Shown here: one piece after another, positions 41,336 through 50,944 of the stretch | How the letters are laid out: the number at the start of each line of letters is the position of its first letter | How positions within the stretch are numbered: position 1 is the first letter of the stretch | Assembly (NCBI RefSeq): GCF_022430545.2 | Contig: NZ_CP092488.2 | Coordinates: 2,170,001-2,234,000, forward strand | Length of the DNA: 64,000 nucleotides | Source of the DNA: Mycobacterium paraterrae | GTDB lineage: Bacteria; Actinomycetota; Actinomycetes; Mycobacteriales; Mycobacteriaceae | Direction of reading: 5' to 3' | Made by a program: the position numbers and the translations under genes | The notes under the pieces: model-generated | What the model saw: only the letters and a program-made list of their open reading frames with translations | What the model was told of the DNA's origin: nothing | Databases searched by the model: none

Positions 41336-44300
41336 CTAGGCGTCGGCGGTGGCCTCCGCCAGTTCAGGCTGGACCATTCCAGCGGTTTTCGCCAGGAAGT
41401 TGGGCGCCAGCACCGACAGCGCCGTGGCGCCCGCGGTTGCTCCGGCGACGCCTGTCCAGGCAACCGGCCCCAGCGGGGTGCAACCGAAGAAGTGGCTCAC
41501 GACCGGTGTCTGCACGATGGCGACCAGCACCGCCGAACTGCCCAGCGCCGTCGCCACCACCAGCGGGCTGTGGCGGCGGGTGAGCAGCGTCTGGGCCAGT
41601 TGAGTGGTGACCAGCGCGGTCAATCCCATTGTCGAGGTTCGCCTTTGGGTGCCCGGCGTCCAGCGTCCGATGGCCCAGGCCGAGGTGGCGCCGACGGCGG
41701 TAACGGCACCGCGGGTGATGATCTGGCGCATCAGCGGAACGTCCAGCGACGGCGTCGGTCCGGTCAGCACCGACCGCTGATAGGCGCGCCGGGCTTCGAC
41801 GGCCTCTTCTTCGGTCTCGTACTCGTCGGCGTCGGGCTCTTCGAATTGCGGAGTGACGGCCACGGCCAGCGCCGGGAACATGTCGGTCAGCAAGTTCACC
41901 AGCAGCAGCTGCCGGGTGCCGACCGGGGCCCGGCCGTTACCGAGAGCGGTCCCGATGATGGTGAACAGCACCTCGCCGACGTTGCCGCCGACCAAAATCG
42001 TCACCGCGTCCCGCACGCCGGCCCACATGCCGCGGCCCTCGACCAGGGTGTCCAGCAGGACGGTCAGATCGTCGTCGGTCAGCACGATGTCGGCGGCGCC
42101 GCGGGCGGCCGACGAACCGCGGCCGCTGACCCCGATACCCACATCGGCCATCCGGATCGCGGCGGCATCGTTGGCCCCGTCACCGACCATCGCGGTCACC
42201 CGTCCACTGCGTTGCAACGCCGCGACAATCTGTACCTTTTGCTCCGGGCTGACTCGGGCGAACACCTGCACGTCGGCGACGAGTTTCGCGGCGGCATCCT
42301 CGTCGAGGCCGTTGAGTTCGGCGCCGGTGATCACCCGGGCGTCGGCCGGCAAACCGAGCTGACGGGCGATAGCGCGGGCCGTCACCGGGTGGTCGCCGGT
42401 GATCAGCACCACGTCGCGGTCCGCGTCGACCAGGGCCTCGATCAGGGGCCGCGCGGACGGGCGCGCGGTGTCCGCCAGACCGACGTAGCCGATCAATTCG
42501 AGGCCCTGGGCCGCCACGTCGACCGTGTCGGCATCGGTAGCGTCGTCGTCGGTTGCGCGGTCCCAGCTGCGCTTCGCCACTGCGAGCACCCGCAAGCCCT
42601 GCTCGGCGAGGGTGTGCACCAGCGCTTCCGCATGGTCGAGGTCGGACTGCGGATCGGCGAACGTGCAGCGCGGCAAGACGACTTCCGGGGCTCCCTTCAG
42701 CATCAGCACGGGCTGCTTCGGGTCGCCATCCACTGTGCCGATCGAGGCCGCGAAGCCGCGGCTCGACTCGAACGGGACCTCGGCGAGCAGATCCCATTCG
42801 GGATCGGTGCTACCGGCATACGATTCGGCGGCCTTGAGGATCGCCTCGTCGGTCGCGTGCGCATGGCCCTGCGCCTCATGCGGCTGCGAGGATGCACGCG
42901 CGGCCGCCCGCAGCACCCGGGTGGCCTCCGGGTCGGCCACCCCGGGGAACGGCCCCTGCGGGCTGGTCGCGGCCGGCACCGACAGCACCAGGCGCAGGCG
43001 GTTCTCAGTGAGCGTGCCGGTCTTGTCGAAGCAGACGGTGTCGACGCGGCCCAGCGCCTCGATGGTCCGGGGGGCGCGGACCAGCACGCCGCGCGTCGAC
43101 AGCCGCTGCGCGGCGGCCAGCTGCGACAGCGTCGCCACCAACGGCAGACCCTCCGGCACGGCGGCCACCGCGATCGCGACCCCGTCGGCCACCGCCTGCC
43201 GCAGCGTGGCCCGTCGCAGCAGCGCCAAACCCGACACCGCGGCGCCGCCGGCCAGGGTCAGCGGCAACACCTTGGCGGTCAACTCCCGCAGCCGGGCCTG
43301 CACGCCGGCCGAGGACTCGACGTCGATGACCGCGGAGATCGCCCGGTGCGCGGCGGTGCCCACACCGGTGGCCACCACGATCGCCCGGGCATGCCCCGCC
43401 ACGATCGTGCTGCCCTCGAACAGCATGCTGGCCCGCTCGGTGTCGGCAGCCGCGACCGGATCGACCTGCTTGTCGACCGGCACCGATTCACCGGTCAGCA
43501 GTGACTCGTCGACCTCGAGGTCCTCGGCCACCAGCAAGCGGGCGTCGGCGGGCACCACGTCGGGCGCGGCCAAGTCGATGACGTCGCCGGGTCGCAGCGC
43601 CGAGGCGTTGACGGTGACCAGGCGTTCAGCGCTGCGGGCTGCCTCCAGTCGGCGTCGCGCCGTCGCCACGGTCGGGATGACGACGCGGCGGGCGAACTGT
43701 TCCTGCTCGGCGAACAACTCGGCGGCGGCCGCCTCGGCGCGTAGCCGCTGCGATCCGCCGATCAGCGCGTTCACCGCCATGACGCCGCCGACCAACAGCG
43801 CGTCGACGTTACTGCCCAAGATCGCCGAGGCGGCGGCGCCCACGGCCAGGATCGGGGTCAGCGGATCCGACAGCTCGGCCCGGGTCGCGGCCAGCAGCCG
43901 GCCCGCCTCGCGAGCCGGGCCGCGCAACGGCGAGACCATCGGGCTGTCGGAGAGATCGGACAGCACGCGTCGCCAACCGGCCATTCCCGGCTCGATGGCC
44001 AGCGGGCGGGTCCGCCCGGCCAGTCGGGCGTAGACGATCTCCGGGTCCAGGGCGTGCCAGGCGGTCAGCGGTTGCGGGGTGGGGTCAGGCTGGCGCAGCA
44101 CCCTGGTCGCCGCGAACGCCCCCGACACCAATGCGCTGGCTGCGGCGGCGTTGACCGGGTTGAGCCAGCGGCGGATCGCCACCGGATTGGTGGGCCCCTG
44201 CGGGTTGCCGGTTACCAGCAGCAGGCCGGCCAGCGTCGTACCACCTTTGGCGAGGTTCACCGACGACTCGCTGGCCTGCCGTGCGGCCGGCAGCGCCGAC

Positions 44301-46159
44301 AGGATGCGCACGGCGGCCGCCAGGTCGGTACCGGTGATGATGTCGGCGCTCCACGGCGTGGCGGCCTTCGGGTCGTCGAGCGCGACACCGACATCGGCGA
44401 TGGCCAGCGCGGCCAGCGTGTCGGTGGAGGCGAAGTCGCGGTGCAGCGCGGTGATCAGCAGCACCGGACCGCGGTCGGCCCGCAGGTCGCGGACCAGTTT
44501 CAGCAGCGGCGTGCCGCTGGGGTGACTGGCGGCGACGCTTGCGGCCAAGTCCTGGGTGCCGGCCACGTGACGTAGCACGACACGGGCGCCGGTGCGGTTG
44601 GCGATCTGCAGCAGCGGCACTGCGAACGGGTCGACCTCCCACCCGACCTGCACATGACCGACCGTCTCGCCGTCGACGACCAGGTCGGCGTGCTCGAGCC
44701 CCTGAGCGGGGGCGGCCGACGGACCCTCGGCGCGCAGCCAGCGCAGCCGCGCGGTGTTGGCCGGCAGTTCGTCTGGGTCGGGTTCCGGCGGCTGCTCCGA
44801 GTGCAGCAGCGCGTCGGCGACCTCGTAAACCCGGTCGTCGTCCCAGCCGGTGACGTCGCCGCGGGCATGCAGCACCGCCCGGTGGTCACCGCGCAGTGCG
44901 GCGCCGTCGATGACGACGACCTTCACGCGGTCGAGGCGGCGCAGGGCGCCGGGGTCGAGGATCATCTGCCCGTCGTCGGCAAGCCCGCGACCCAGCACCG
45001 CGGCGAACGACTGTCGGCCCATGTGCGCGGCCTTCGGAATCCCGGCCAGCACCGCTCCCGCGGCATCCTCGGGACCACCGCCGGCGACCAGCGCGCTGGC
45101 AGCCGCGATCAGCGAACCGTTGGCTGCCGAGTCGACGTATTCCTCGACCGGCCCGGCCATTGATCCTTTCGCGGTGTCGATGGCCGCGTCGATCGATCCG
45201 TCGACGACGACGTGCGATGCTTCACCGGCGGCCGCTGCCGCCCAATTATGTTGTGGCGACTGAGCTTTGGCTACGCCAGCGGAGGAGATGACGGGGACGA
45301 CCGGTGCCTGTGGACGGTTGGGGGAGGCCAGCTGTGGTTCCCGGTCGCGCCAGCGTCGCCGGTGCGCCTCCGCTTCGGAGATCTGCAGAACGCGTTCCAC
45401 CACGTTCAGCAGTGGTGTGCCGACCGCCTGGGTCATGCCGTTGGCCGCCGCGCTGGCCGCCGCGAGCGTCAGGTCGGTGCCGACTCGCCCGAGCCGCGAC
45501 TCGAGCACCGCGACAACGCGCGGCTGGTCCTTCAAGAGCGCCGCCGCGGCCCTGGTCGTCTTCGGCGCGGCGGGCAGTTTGACGACCCAGCCGGTGACCG
45601 CGGCACCGACCGCCAGCGCGTCGAAGGCCAGCGCGGCCAGTGGCACCAGAACCGCCAGCGGGTTGCCGGGGTCGGCGAACGGCGCGACGCGAGTCTGCGG
45701 CTCGCGCCCGGCCGCGGAGAGCTCGGAGGCCGCGGAGTTCACCACGTCACGGACGGTTTCCAGCACGACGTCGGTGTCGGCGTCTTCCGCGAATTCCACC
45801 ACCAGGCGGCCCAGTGCACCCTCGACGTGGGCAGCCGCGACACCAGGCAGGGCCCGCACCGGGCTCTCGACGACCGCGGCGTGCTCGTGCCAGCGAGGGA
45901 ACGGGAGCAACGGGTCGAGGTCGAGGTGCACTCGTCGTCCGCTCTGCCAGCGCACGGTCGCCGAAGCGCGCTCCTTGCCGTTCGGCCGGCCGGAGCCCAG
46001 CACGCGTGCGGTCGAGTGGGTCACCGTGTCGAACACGGGAGCGGTCAGCGTCTGCACTGCATTGGTAGTCGTGGCTACGCCCTGCACCCCGGCTTGGAGC
46101 GCGTGTACTGCTCCACCGGCGACACCGCCGACCAAGGCGGTTACACCTGGCACCCTCAT
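41336..46159 (-). CDS. ctpI: giant P-type ATPase, CtpI-like
   Basis: 1607 residues, close to the ~1630 of M. tuberculosis CtpI, which also sits beside the Rv0106/rpmB region. A ~700-residue N-terminal extension contains a degenerate ATPase-like half. The C-terminal half has the actuator LLTGESVPVDKQ, membrane motif AVPEGLPLVATL (PEGLP, P2-type), phosphorylation site DKTGTLTE (Asp about residue 1045), TGDHPVTA and the hinge MVGDGANDAAAI. There is no CPC heavy-metal motif in the expected helix. The transported ion is unproven; PEGLP points to a P2-like cation pump. Confidence 0.9.
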   Translation of the reverse strand: MRVPGVTALVGGVAGGAVHALQAGVQGVATTTNAVQTLTAPVFDTVTHSTARVLGSGRPNGKERASATVRWQSGRRVHLDLDPLLPFPRWHEHAAVVESPVRALPGVAAAHVEGALGRLVVEFAEDADTDVVLETVRDVVNSAASELSAAGREPQTRVAPFADPGNPLAVLVPLAALAFDALAVGAAVTGWVVKLPAAPKTTRAAAALLKDQPRVVAVLESRLGRVGTDLTLAAASAAANGMTQAVGTPLLNVVERVLQISEAEAHRRRWRDREPQLASPNRPQAPVVPVISSAGVAKAQSPQHNWAAAAAGEASHVVVDGSIDAAIDTAKGSMAGPVEEYVDSAANGSLIAAASALVAGGGPEDAAGAVLAGIPKAAHMGRQSFAAVLGRGLADDGQMILDPGALRRLDRVKVVVIDGAALRGDHRAVLHARGDVTGWDDDRVYEVADALLHSEQPPEPDPDELPANTARLRWLRAEGPSAAPAQGLEHADLVVDGETVGHVQVGWEVDPFAVPLLQIANRTGARVVLRHVAGTQDLAASVAASHPSGTPLLKLVRDLRADRGPVLLITALHRDFASTDTLAALAIADVGVALDDPKAATPWSADIITGTDLAAAVRILSALPAARQASESSVNLAKGGTTLAGLLLVTGNPQGPTNPVAIRRWLNPVNAAAASALVSGAFAATRVLRQPDPTPQPLTAWHALDPEIVYARLAGRTRPLAIEPGMAGWRRVLSDLSDSPMVSPLRGPAREAGRLLAATRAELSDPLTPILAVGAAASAILGSNVDALLVGGVMAVNALIGGSQRLRAEAAAAELFAEQEQFARRVVIPTVATARRRLEAARSAERLVTVNASALRPGDVIDLAAPDVVPADARLLVAEDLEVDESLLTGESVPVDKQVDPVAAADTERASMLFEGSTIVAGHARAIVVATGVGTAAHRAISAVIDVESSAGVQARLRELTAKVLPLTLAGGAAVSGLALLRRATLRQAVADGVAIAVAAVPEGLPLVATLSQLAAAQRLSTRGVLVRAPRTIEALGRVDTVCFDKTGTLTENRLRLVLSVPAATSPQGPFPGVADPEATRVLRAAARASSQPHEAQGHAHATDEAILKAAESYAGSTDPEWDLLAEVPFESSRGFAASIGTVDGDPKQPVLMLKGAPEVVLPRCTFADPQSDLDHAEALVHTLAEQGLRVLAVAKRSWDRATDDDATDADTVDVAAQGLELIGYVGLADTARPSARPLIEALVDADRDVVLITGDHPVTARAIARQLGLPADARVITGAELNGLDEDAAAKLVADVQVFARVSPEQKVQIVAALQRSGRVTAMVGDGANDAAAIRMADVGIGVSGRGSSAARGAADIVLTDDDLTVLLDTLVEGRGMWAGVRDAVTILVGGNVGEVLFTIIGTALGNGRAPVGTRQLLLVNLLTDMFPALAVAVTPQFEEPDADEYETEEEAVEARRAYQRSVLTGPTPSLDVPLMRQIITRGAVTAVGATSAWAIGRWTPGTQRRTSTMGLTALVTTQLAQTLLTRRHSPLVVATALGSSAVLVAIVQTPVVSHFFGCTPLGPVAWTGVAGATAGATALSVLAPNFLAKTAGMVQPELAEATADA

Positions 46160-46305
46160 GACTCACCCTTCGCAACGTCTACGTTGTCGATCGATGCCGC
46201 CTGAGCTGAAGCGGCGATACGACGAAATGGGGATAAACGCTGACATCCCCCGTTAGTAGACGAGCGTACGTGTTAGGCCACAGTCGAGCCGAGCGACGAA
46301 ACTCG

Positions 46306-46569
46306 TCAGGTACAGCCGCTGACGTGGATGCGACGGCCGACGCCGACGCAGACATTCACGTTCGGCGGCGGCGGAGGAGGCGGGAAATCCCCCGGCAGCG
46401 GCGCATAGTCGCCCGGCGGCGGGGGCTCGGCGAGGTTCGTGCATCCGCTCACCGAGACGCGCCTGCCGACGCTGGCGCACACATCGGCGTTCGCCACACC
46501 GGTCACCGGAACGACGCAGCTGGAAGCGACGGCTGTCAGCGCCACCGCCGCGGCGATCCAGATTTTCAT
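46306..46569 (-). CDS. small secreted protein with duplicated Cys-VGRR-VSGC motif
   Basis: 87 residues: signal peptide (MKIWIAAAVALTAVASS), then VCASVGRRVSVSGCT (30-44), a Pro-rich linker (PPPPGDYAPLPGDFPPPPPPP) and a second copy VCVGVGRRIHVSGCT (73-87) ending the protein. Each copy could form one disulfide loop. A Cys at position 18 could be lipidated, but the lipobox is poor. Start codon ATG overlaps the upstream hemophore-like gene by four bases, so the two are co-translated and exported together. Function unknown. Confidence 0.75.
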   Translation of the reverse strand: MKIWIAAAVALTAVASSCVVPVTGVANADVCASVGRRVSVSGCTNLAEPPPPGDYAPLPGDFPPPPPPPNVNVCVGVGRRIHVSGCT

Positions 46570-46937
46570 GCGGCGCCCTGCCCGAGCAACGGTGTCCAGT
46601 GGCAGCGCTCGCGGATGTCTTTCATCGGCTGCCGAATCGCTTCGAGGTCCGCCTCTTCTTGCGGGTTGGCGCTGAAATAGTCCTGCACTTGGCCGCCGAT
46701 CTGGTCCTTCGGCTGGTCCTGGAGCCCGGTGTAGAACCCATTCACGTCGGGGTGTGTGTAGAGGTAGGTCGTCAACGCCGAGGCGACTCCCGCCGCGACC
46801 CCGGCGACGTCGGCCGCCGAGCAGTTGGGTGGTCGGGGCGACGGGTCGGCTGCCGCTTGCCCGGCGGAGGAGAGCAGCGCCGCGACCGCGACGGTACTCA
46901 CCACCGCCCGCCGCGAAAGGAATTCTGCGAGAGACAC
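46566..46937 (-). CDS. hemophore-like heme-binding protein, exported
   Basis: 123 residues. Signal peptide with an Arg pair (LSRRAVVSTVAVAALL, possibly Tat), then a helical domain NCSAADVAGVAAGVASALTT, YLYTHPDVNGFYTGL, IRQPMKDIRERCHW. This matches the MTB hemophore-like family, with two Cys that could pair around the fold. Members bind heme or are linked to heme uptake in mycobacteria. The stop overlaps the next gene (ATGA). Confidence 0.8.
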   Translation of the reverse strand: MSLAEFLSRRAVVSTVAVAALLSSAGQAAADPSPRPPNCSAADVAGVAAGVASALTTYLYTHPDVNGFYTGLQDQPKDQIGGQVQDYFSANPQEEADLEAIRQPMKDIRERCHWTPLLGQGAA

Positions 46938-47014
46938 ACTGACTCCTTCATGCGCGCTCGGCCCCCGGCACTTCAGCTAAGCAGATAACTCGCCGCCCGT
47001 CGTCGAAACGCCAG

Positions 47015-47992
47015 TCAACGTGTCGGCGGCAGATCGAACACTGCAAACAGCGCCGGGTCGAGAAAGACCACCATGCGCGCGATGCCCGTAGCGCCCGGAG
47101 TGAGGACGTGGATGGAGTGCGCCCGCAGCACACCGTCTGCGGCGCGGCGGTATTCGGCGACGGCGGGCTGCCCGTTGGCGGAGGTGTGAACGAGCACCAC
47201 GTCACCGGCTTCGGCGAAGGCGCGCCGGGCCAGGAATCGGGTGACGGCGTCACGGCCGGTGAACCAGGTTGATAGCGGCGGCATTTCGAGCCGGATGTCG
47301 GTCTGCAGCAGTTCGGTGAGAGCCGCGAGGTCGGCGTTTTCGAAGGCCGCGCAGTAGCGGTCGAGGAGCTGGCGACGCTCGGCGTCGTCCGGCTCGCCCG
47401 CGTCGTCTTCGCTCGGCGCCACCTCGGCGAGGCGGGCGCGCGCCCGTTGCAGCGCGCTGTTGACCGACGCCGGGGTGGTGTCCAGAAGCTCCGCGACCTC
47501 GGCGGCACTGAACTGGACGACGTCGCGCAAAATCAGGACCGCGCGCTGGCGTGCGGGCAGCTCCTGCAGCGCCGTGGCGATCGCCAGCCGCACGCTCTGA
47601 CGCACGCCCACCGTGTTCTCCGGCGTCTTCAGGTCCGGCAGCGGCTCCAGCCACTGGTAGTGGCCGCCCGGGCCGTCGAGTTCGACATCCGGATCTTCCG
47701 AGCCGGCACCCAGCCCGGCGGGTAGCACGCGGCGGGCGCGATTCTCGAGTGCGCGCAGGCAGGCGGTCGTGGCGATTCGGTACAGCCACGTCCGTAGCGC
47801 TGCCCGCCCCTCGAATTCGGAATAGCCACGCCACCCGCGCAGGTAGGTCTCTTGGACGAGGTCCTCGGCGTCGTGCGCCGAACCGAGCATGCGATAGCAG
47901 TGCGCGATCAGCTCGCCGCGAAACGGCGCCGCCTGTTCGATGAAGTCCTCCTGGACGGGCACGATCGCTTCTTTCTTGTCGCTGTGGAACAC
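47015..47992 (-). CDS. ECF sigma factor with SnoaL-like C-terminal domain (SigG-type)
   Basis: 325 residues. Sigma region 2 is LIAHCYRMLGSAHDAEDLVQETYLRGWR. Region 4 is LQELPARQRAVLILRDVVQFSAAEVAELL then TPASVNSALQRARARL. Beyond residue 200 a SnoaL_2-like domain (LLDRYCAAFENADLAALTELL) follows, which in the SigG/SigJ group acts in place of a separate anti-sigma factor. ATG 47992 is the longest start; GTG 47962 has a nearer AAAGAAG site. Divergent from the SDR at 48145. Confidence 0.88.
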   Translation of the reverse strand: MFHSDKKEAIVPVQEDFIEQAAPFRGELIAHCYRMLGSAHDAEDLVQETYLRGWRGYSEFEGRAALRTWLYRIATTACLRALENRARRVLPAGLGAGSEDPDVELDGPGGHYQWLEPLPDLKTPENTVGVRQSVRLAIATALQELPARQRAVLILRDVVQFSAAEVAELLDTTPASVNSALQRARARLAEVAPSEDDAGEPDDAERRQLLDRYCAAFENADLAALTELLQTDIRLEMPPLSTWFTGRDAVTRFLARRAFAEAGDVVLVHTSANGQPAVAEYRRAADGVLRAHSIHVLTPGATGIARMVVFLDPALFAVFDLPPTR

Positions 47993-48144
47993 CTACTTCA
48001 GTACAGATACACCGCGCCAGGGGAATTCATCGGCCGCGCAGCGATGAATCGCGCCGGTGCGACGTATCTCAATCGGTGCGGACGTGGTGCCGCGCTCGTG
48101 GTGCACCGGCATCTTCGAGCATGCAATCGAAGGAGGTCGTCAGC

Positions 48145-48867
48145 ATGGTGAGAGTCGCCGACAAATCGGTCTTGGTCACCGGTGGTAATCGCGGCATTGG
48201 GCGGGCGCTGGTCGAGGAAGCCTTGAGAAGAGGCGCGACGCGCGTGTACGTCGGCACCCGCGCGCCCCTGAGCCACCCAGATGAACGGGTCGAACCGCTG
48301 GCCTTGGATGTGACCAGCGCGACGCAGATTCAGAGCGCAGCCGACGAAGTCGAATCGCTCGACGTGCTGATCAACAACGCCGGACTGGCGCTGTATGACG
48401 ACCTCACTGATTTTTCCGTCCTCGAACGCCATCTTGCCGTCAATCTCTATGGCCCCTACCGGATGATCGAGGCCTTCCTGCCCCTGCTGACTCGTTCCGG
48501 TGGAGCCGTCGTCAACAACCTGTCGGTGAACGCGCTTGCTCCCTTGCCGCTCATTCCCGCCTACTCGCTCTCGAAAGCAGCCGCGTTCAACCTGACGCAG
48601 TCGCTGCGTGCTCTTCTCGCCGGACGGGGCGTCAGCGTGCACGCCGTCCTGACCGGGCCCGTCGACACCGACATGACTCGGGGCCTCGACATAGCGAAAA
48701 GCTCCCCGGAAGCTGTGGCGCGAGCCATCTTTGACGGACTGGAACAAGGCGACGAGGACATATTTCCCGATCCGTTTACTGCGCCGTTGGCTGAAAGCTG
48801 GAACGACGGACCAGCGAGAACACTCGAGCGCCTGTACGCGGCGCTGCTCGCGAACGCGAAGCAGTAA
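48145..48867 (+). CDS. short-chain dehydrogenase/reductase
   Basis: 240 residues from ATG 48145, set by the strong AGGAGG 9 bases upstream; the frame is open for 23 codons before it. TGGNRGIGRALVEEALRRGA, a direct dinucleotide-type DVTSATQ, NNAG, and YSLSK catalytic residues give a classical SDR. LTGPVDTDMT is the PG-motif equivalent. Divergent from the sigma factor, so possibly one of its targets (inference). Confidence 0.87.
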   Translation: MVRVADKSVLVTGGNRGIGRALVEEALRRGATRVYVGTRAPLSHPDERVEPLALDVTSATQIQSAADEVESLDVLINNAGLALYDDLTDFSVLERHLAVNLYGPYRMIEAFLPLLTRSGGAVVNNLSVNALAPLPLIPAYSLSKAAAFNLTQSLRALLAGRGVSVHAVLTGPVDTDMTRGLDIAKSSPEAVARAIFDGLEQGDEDIFPDPFTAPLAESWNDGPARTLERLYAALLANAKQ

Positions 48868-48907
48868 CGAAGCGATGAATTCCGGACGCGCGCCGTATCG
48901 AAGCACT

Positions 48908-49660
48908 ATGGCAAATCACATTGGAAATCAGATCGATTCACTAGCCGGGACGACGGCGGTCGTGACGGGCGTGAGCCGCGGATTCGGACGTGCGATCGCT
49001 ACCGCGTTGACCGGCGCCGGGGCGAACGTCGTCGGCGTCGCTCGCGGGCGGACACCCATCGGCGAACTCGGTGAGCGCTTCACCGCGGTCGTCGCCGACG
49101 CGGCCGACCCCGAAGTCGCCCAACGGCTGATCGACGAGCACCGGCCGCGCACTCTGGTGCTGTGCGCTGGAGCGAGTCCGGCCATGCGTCCGTTGCAGGA
49201 CCAGACGTGGGAGAGCTTCAGCCAGAACTGGAACGTCGATGTCGCACAGGCATTCCACTGGAGCCGGGTGGCGTTGCGGCGTCCGCTGGCGCCTGGCAGC
49301 TCGGTGATCGCGATGTCGAGCGGCGCCGCGATCAACGGCTCACCTCTCAGCGGCGGCTACGCGGGCGCCAAGGCCGCGGTCAAGTTCATCGCCGACTACG
49401 CCGCGATCGAATCCCAGCGGGCCGGGCTGGGCATTCGATTCGTGTCGGTGCTGCCGCGGCTGACTCCCGCGACCGACTTGGGCGCCAAAGCGGTTGCAGC
49501 GTATGCCGATCGGCAGGGTGTCGACGTCGCGACGTTCGTCGACGCCGGCGGGCCGACGCTCACGGCAGAACAGGTCGGCCGCTGGGTTCTCGACCTCGCA
49601 ATCGGCTACCAGCACGGCTCATTTCTCCTCACCGCCGCCGGCCTGGCGACAACTAACTGA
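48908..49660 (+). CDS. short-chain dehydrogenase/reductase
   Basis: 250 residues. TGVSRGFGRAIATALTGAGA cofactor loop and YAGAK catalytic pair are intact, but the NNAG position is LCAGA, a common divergence. SVLPRLTPATDLG substitutes for the PG motif. Follows the previous SDR by 40 bases and precedes the DUF899 gene by 17, so likely one transcript. Confidence 0.85.
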   Translation: MANHIGNQIDSLAGTTAVVTGVSRGFGRAIATALTGAGANVVGVARGRTPIGELGERFTAVVADAADPEVAQRLIDEHRPRTLVLCAGASPAMRPLQDQTWESFSQNWNVDVAQAFHWSRVALRRPLAPGSSVIAMSSGAAINGSPLSGGYAGAKAAVKFIADYAAIESQRAGLGIRFVSVLPRLTPATDLGAKAVAAYADRQGVDVATFVDAGGPTLTAEQVGRWVLDLAIGYQHGSFLLTAAGLATTN

Positions 49661-49677
49661 AAGCGGAAGGCGCACAG

Positions 49678-50412
49678 ATGAACACACCACCGGTGGTGTC
49701 GGTCCGGGAGTGGGACGCCGCGCATCAGCGACTGCACGAGCAGGAAAAGCAACTGATGCGCGCGCACGACGCGCTCGCCGCGCAGCGGCGACGAATGCCG
49801 TGGCTGCTGGTCGAGAAGGACTACGAGTTCGACGGTCCAGAGGGCAAAGTCGACTTGCTGGGTCTGTTCCAGGGTCGACGGCAACTACTTGTTTACCGCG
49901 CATTCGTCGGGCCCGACGTCGACGGATGGCCCGATCACGGCTGTCGGGGTTGCTCGATGATCGCCGACCACATCGGAAACCTGGCTCATCTCAACGCGCG
50001 TGACACCACGCTGGTATTCGTCTCGCGGGCCCCGCAGGCCGGCATCGAGCGATTGAAGGATCGGATGGGCTGGCGGATGCCGTGGTACTCGATTAGCGAC
50101 AGTTTCGACGAGGACTTCGGCGTACGCGACTGGCACGGCACCAACGTGTTCATTCATGACCGCGACCGGGTGTACCGCACCTACTTCATCAACGGCCGCG
50201 GCGACGAGGTCCTGGGCAACACCTGGAGCTTGTTGGACCTGACGGCGCTCGGACGTCAGGAGACCTGGGAAGACTCACCTGAGGGTTACCCGCAGAGCGC
50301 GCCCTACGAATGGTGGGACTGGCACGACACCTATGGGCAGCACGCGCCATCGAGGTGGTTCGGCGAACCCGACCCGAACGATCCCGACGATCTGCGCCCG
50401 CCTCGCCTCTGA
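49678..50412 (+). CDS. DUF899 thioredoxin-fold protein
   Basis: 244 residues. HGCRGCSMIADHIGNL carries the C-x-x-C typical of DUF899 proteins, followed by RDTTLVFVSRAP and MPWYSISDSFDEDFG. The C-terminal YEWWDWHDTYG motif is characteristic. The fold is thioredoxin-like, but the biochemical role is not established. Cytosolic. Part of the SDR-SDR-DUF899-DUF417 run. Confidence 0.85.
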   Translation: MNTPPVVSVREWDAAHQRLHEQEKQLMRAHDALAAQRRRMPWLLVEKDYEFDGPEGKVDLLGLFQGRRQLLVYRAFVGPDVDGWPDHGCRGCSMIADHIGNLAHLNARDTTLVFVSRAPQAGIERLKDRMGWRMPWYSISDSFDEDFGVRDWHGTNVFIHDRDRVYRTYFINGRGDEVLGNTWSLLDLTALGRQETWEDSPEGYPQSAPYEWWDWHDTYGQHAPSRWFGEPDPNDPDDLRPPRL

Positions 50413-50443
50413 GCGGACGGTGAACCGAACGGCCCTGTGATGC

Positions 50444-50944
50444 GTGAGCTACACGGACGATGTAGCGCGCGATTCGGACGGAGCGTTGATGTTGGGACAG
50501 GCGATCAGCAGGTACGGGTTGGCCTTGGTTCTGGCCTGGATCGGATTCGGCAAGTACGTCAAAATGGAGAGCCGGGTGCTGATCGAGCACAGTCCGCTGA
50601 TGAATTGGGTCTACGACCTGTTTAGCGCCAGCACCGTGGCACGCGGACTCGGCACGATCGAGATCGTCGCCGCGATTCTCATTGTCGCGCGGCCGTTTTC
50701 GGCCGGGTTGTCCGCGGCGGGGAGTGCGCTGGCGATCGTGCTGTTCTGCGGCACGCTGAGCTTTCTGTTCACGACTCCCGGGGTAGTCAGCCGGTTCGCC
50801 GGGCCGATCCCGGTCTTGTCGGCGTTGCCCGGTCAGTTTTTGCTGAAAGACGTTGTGCTGCTAGGCGTTGCGATGTGGAGTTACGGCGAGGCCCTGCAGG
50901 CGTCAACTCTTCACGCCGGTGGTCGGGTCCGTTCACGGCGTTGA
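50444..50944 (+). CDS. DUF417 (YkgB-like) membrane protein
   Basis: 166 residues from GTG 50444. Four hydrophobic segments; YGLALVLAWIGFGKY, then HSPLMNWVYDLFS and the C-terminal FLLKDVVLLGVAMWS are the DUF417 pattern. In E. coli the family includes RclC, linked to reactive-chlorine resistance, so the neighbouring SDRs and DUF899 may form an oxidative-stress set (inference). The last 12 bases overlap the convergent TetR gene. Confidence 0.82.
   Translation: MSYTDDVARDSDGALMLGQAISRYGLALVLAWIGFGKYVKMESRVLIEHSPLMNWVYDLFSASTVARGLGTIEIVAAILIVARPFSAGLSAAGSALAIVLFCGTLSFLFTTPGVVSRFAGPIPVLSALPGQFLLKDVVLLGVAMWSYGEALQASTLHAGGRVRSRR

Noticed and set aside
40964..43504. 846-codon plus-strand open frame opposite ctpI and fadD
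   Set aside because: It spans two well-supported minus-strand genes and encodes low-complexity Arg/Gly/His-rich sequence, a shadow of biased codon use.
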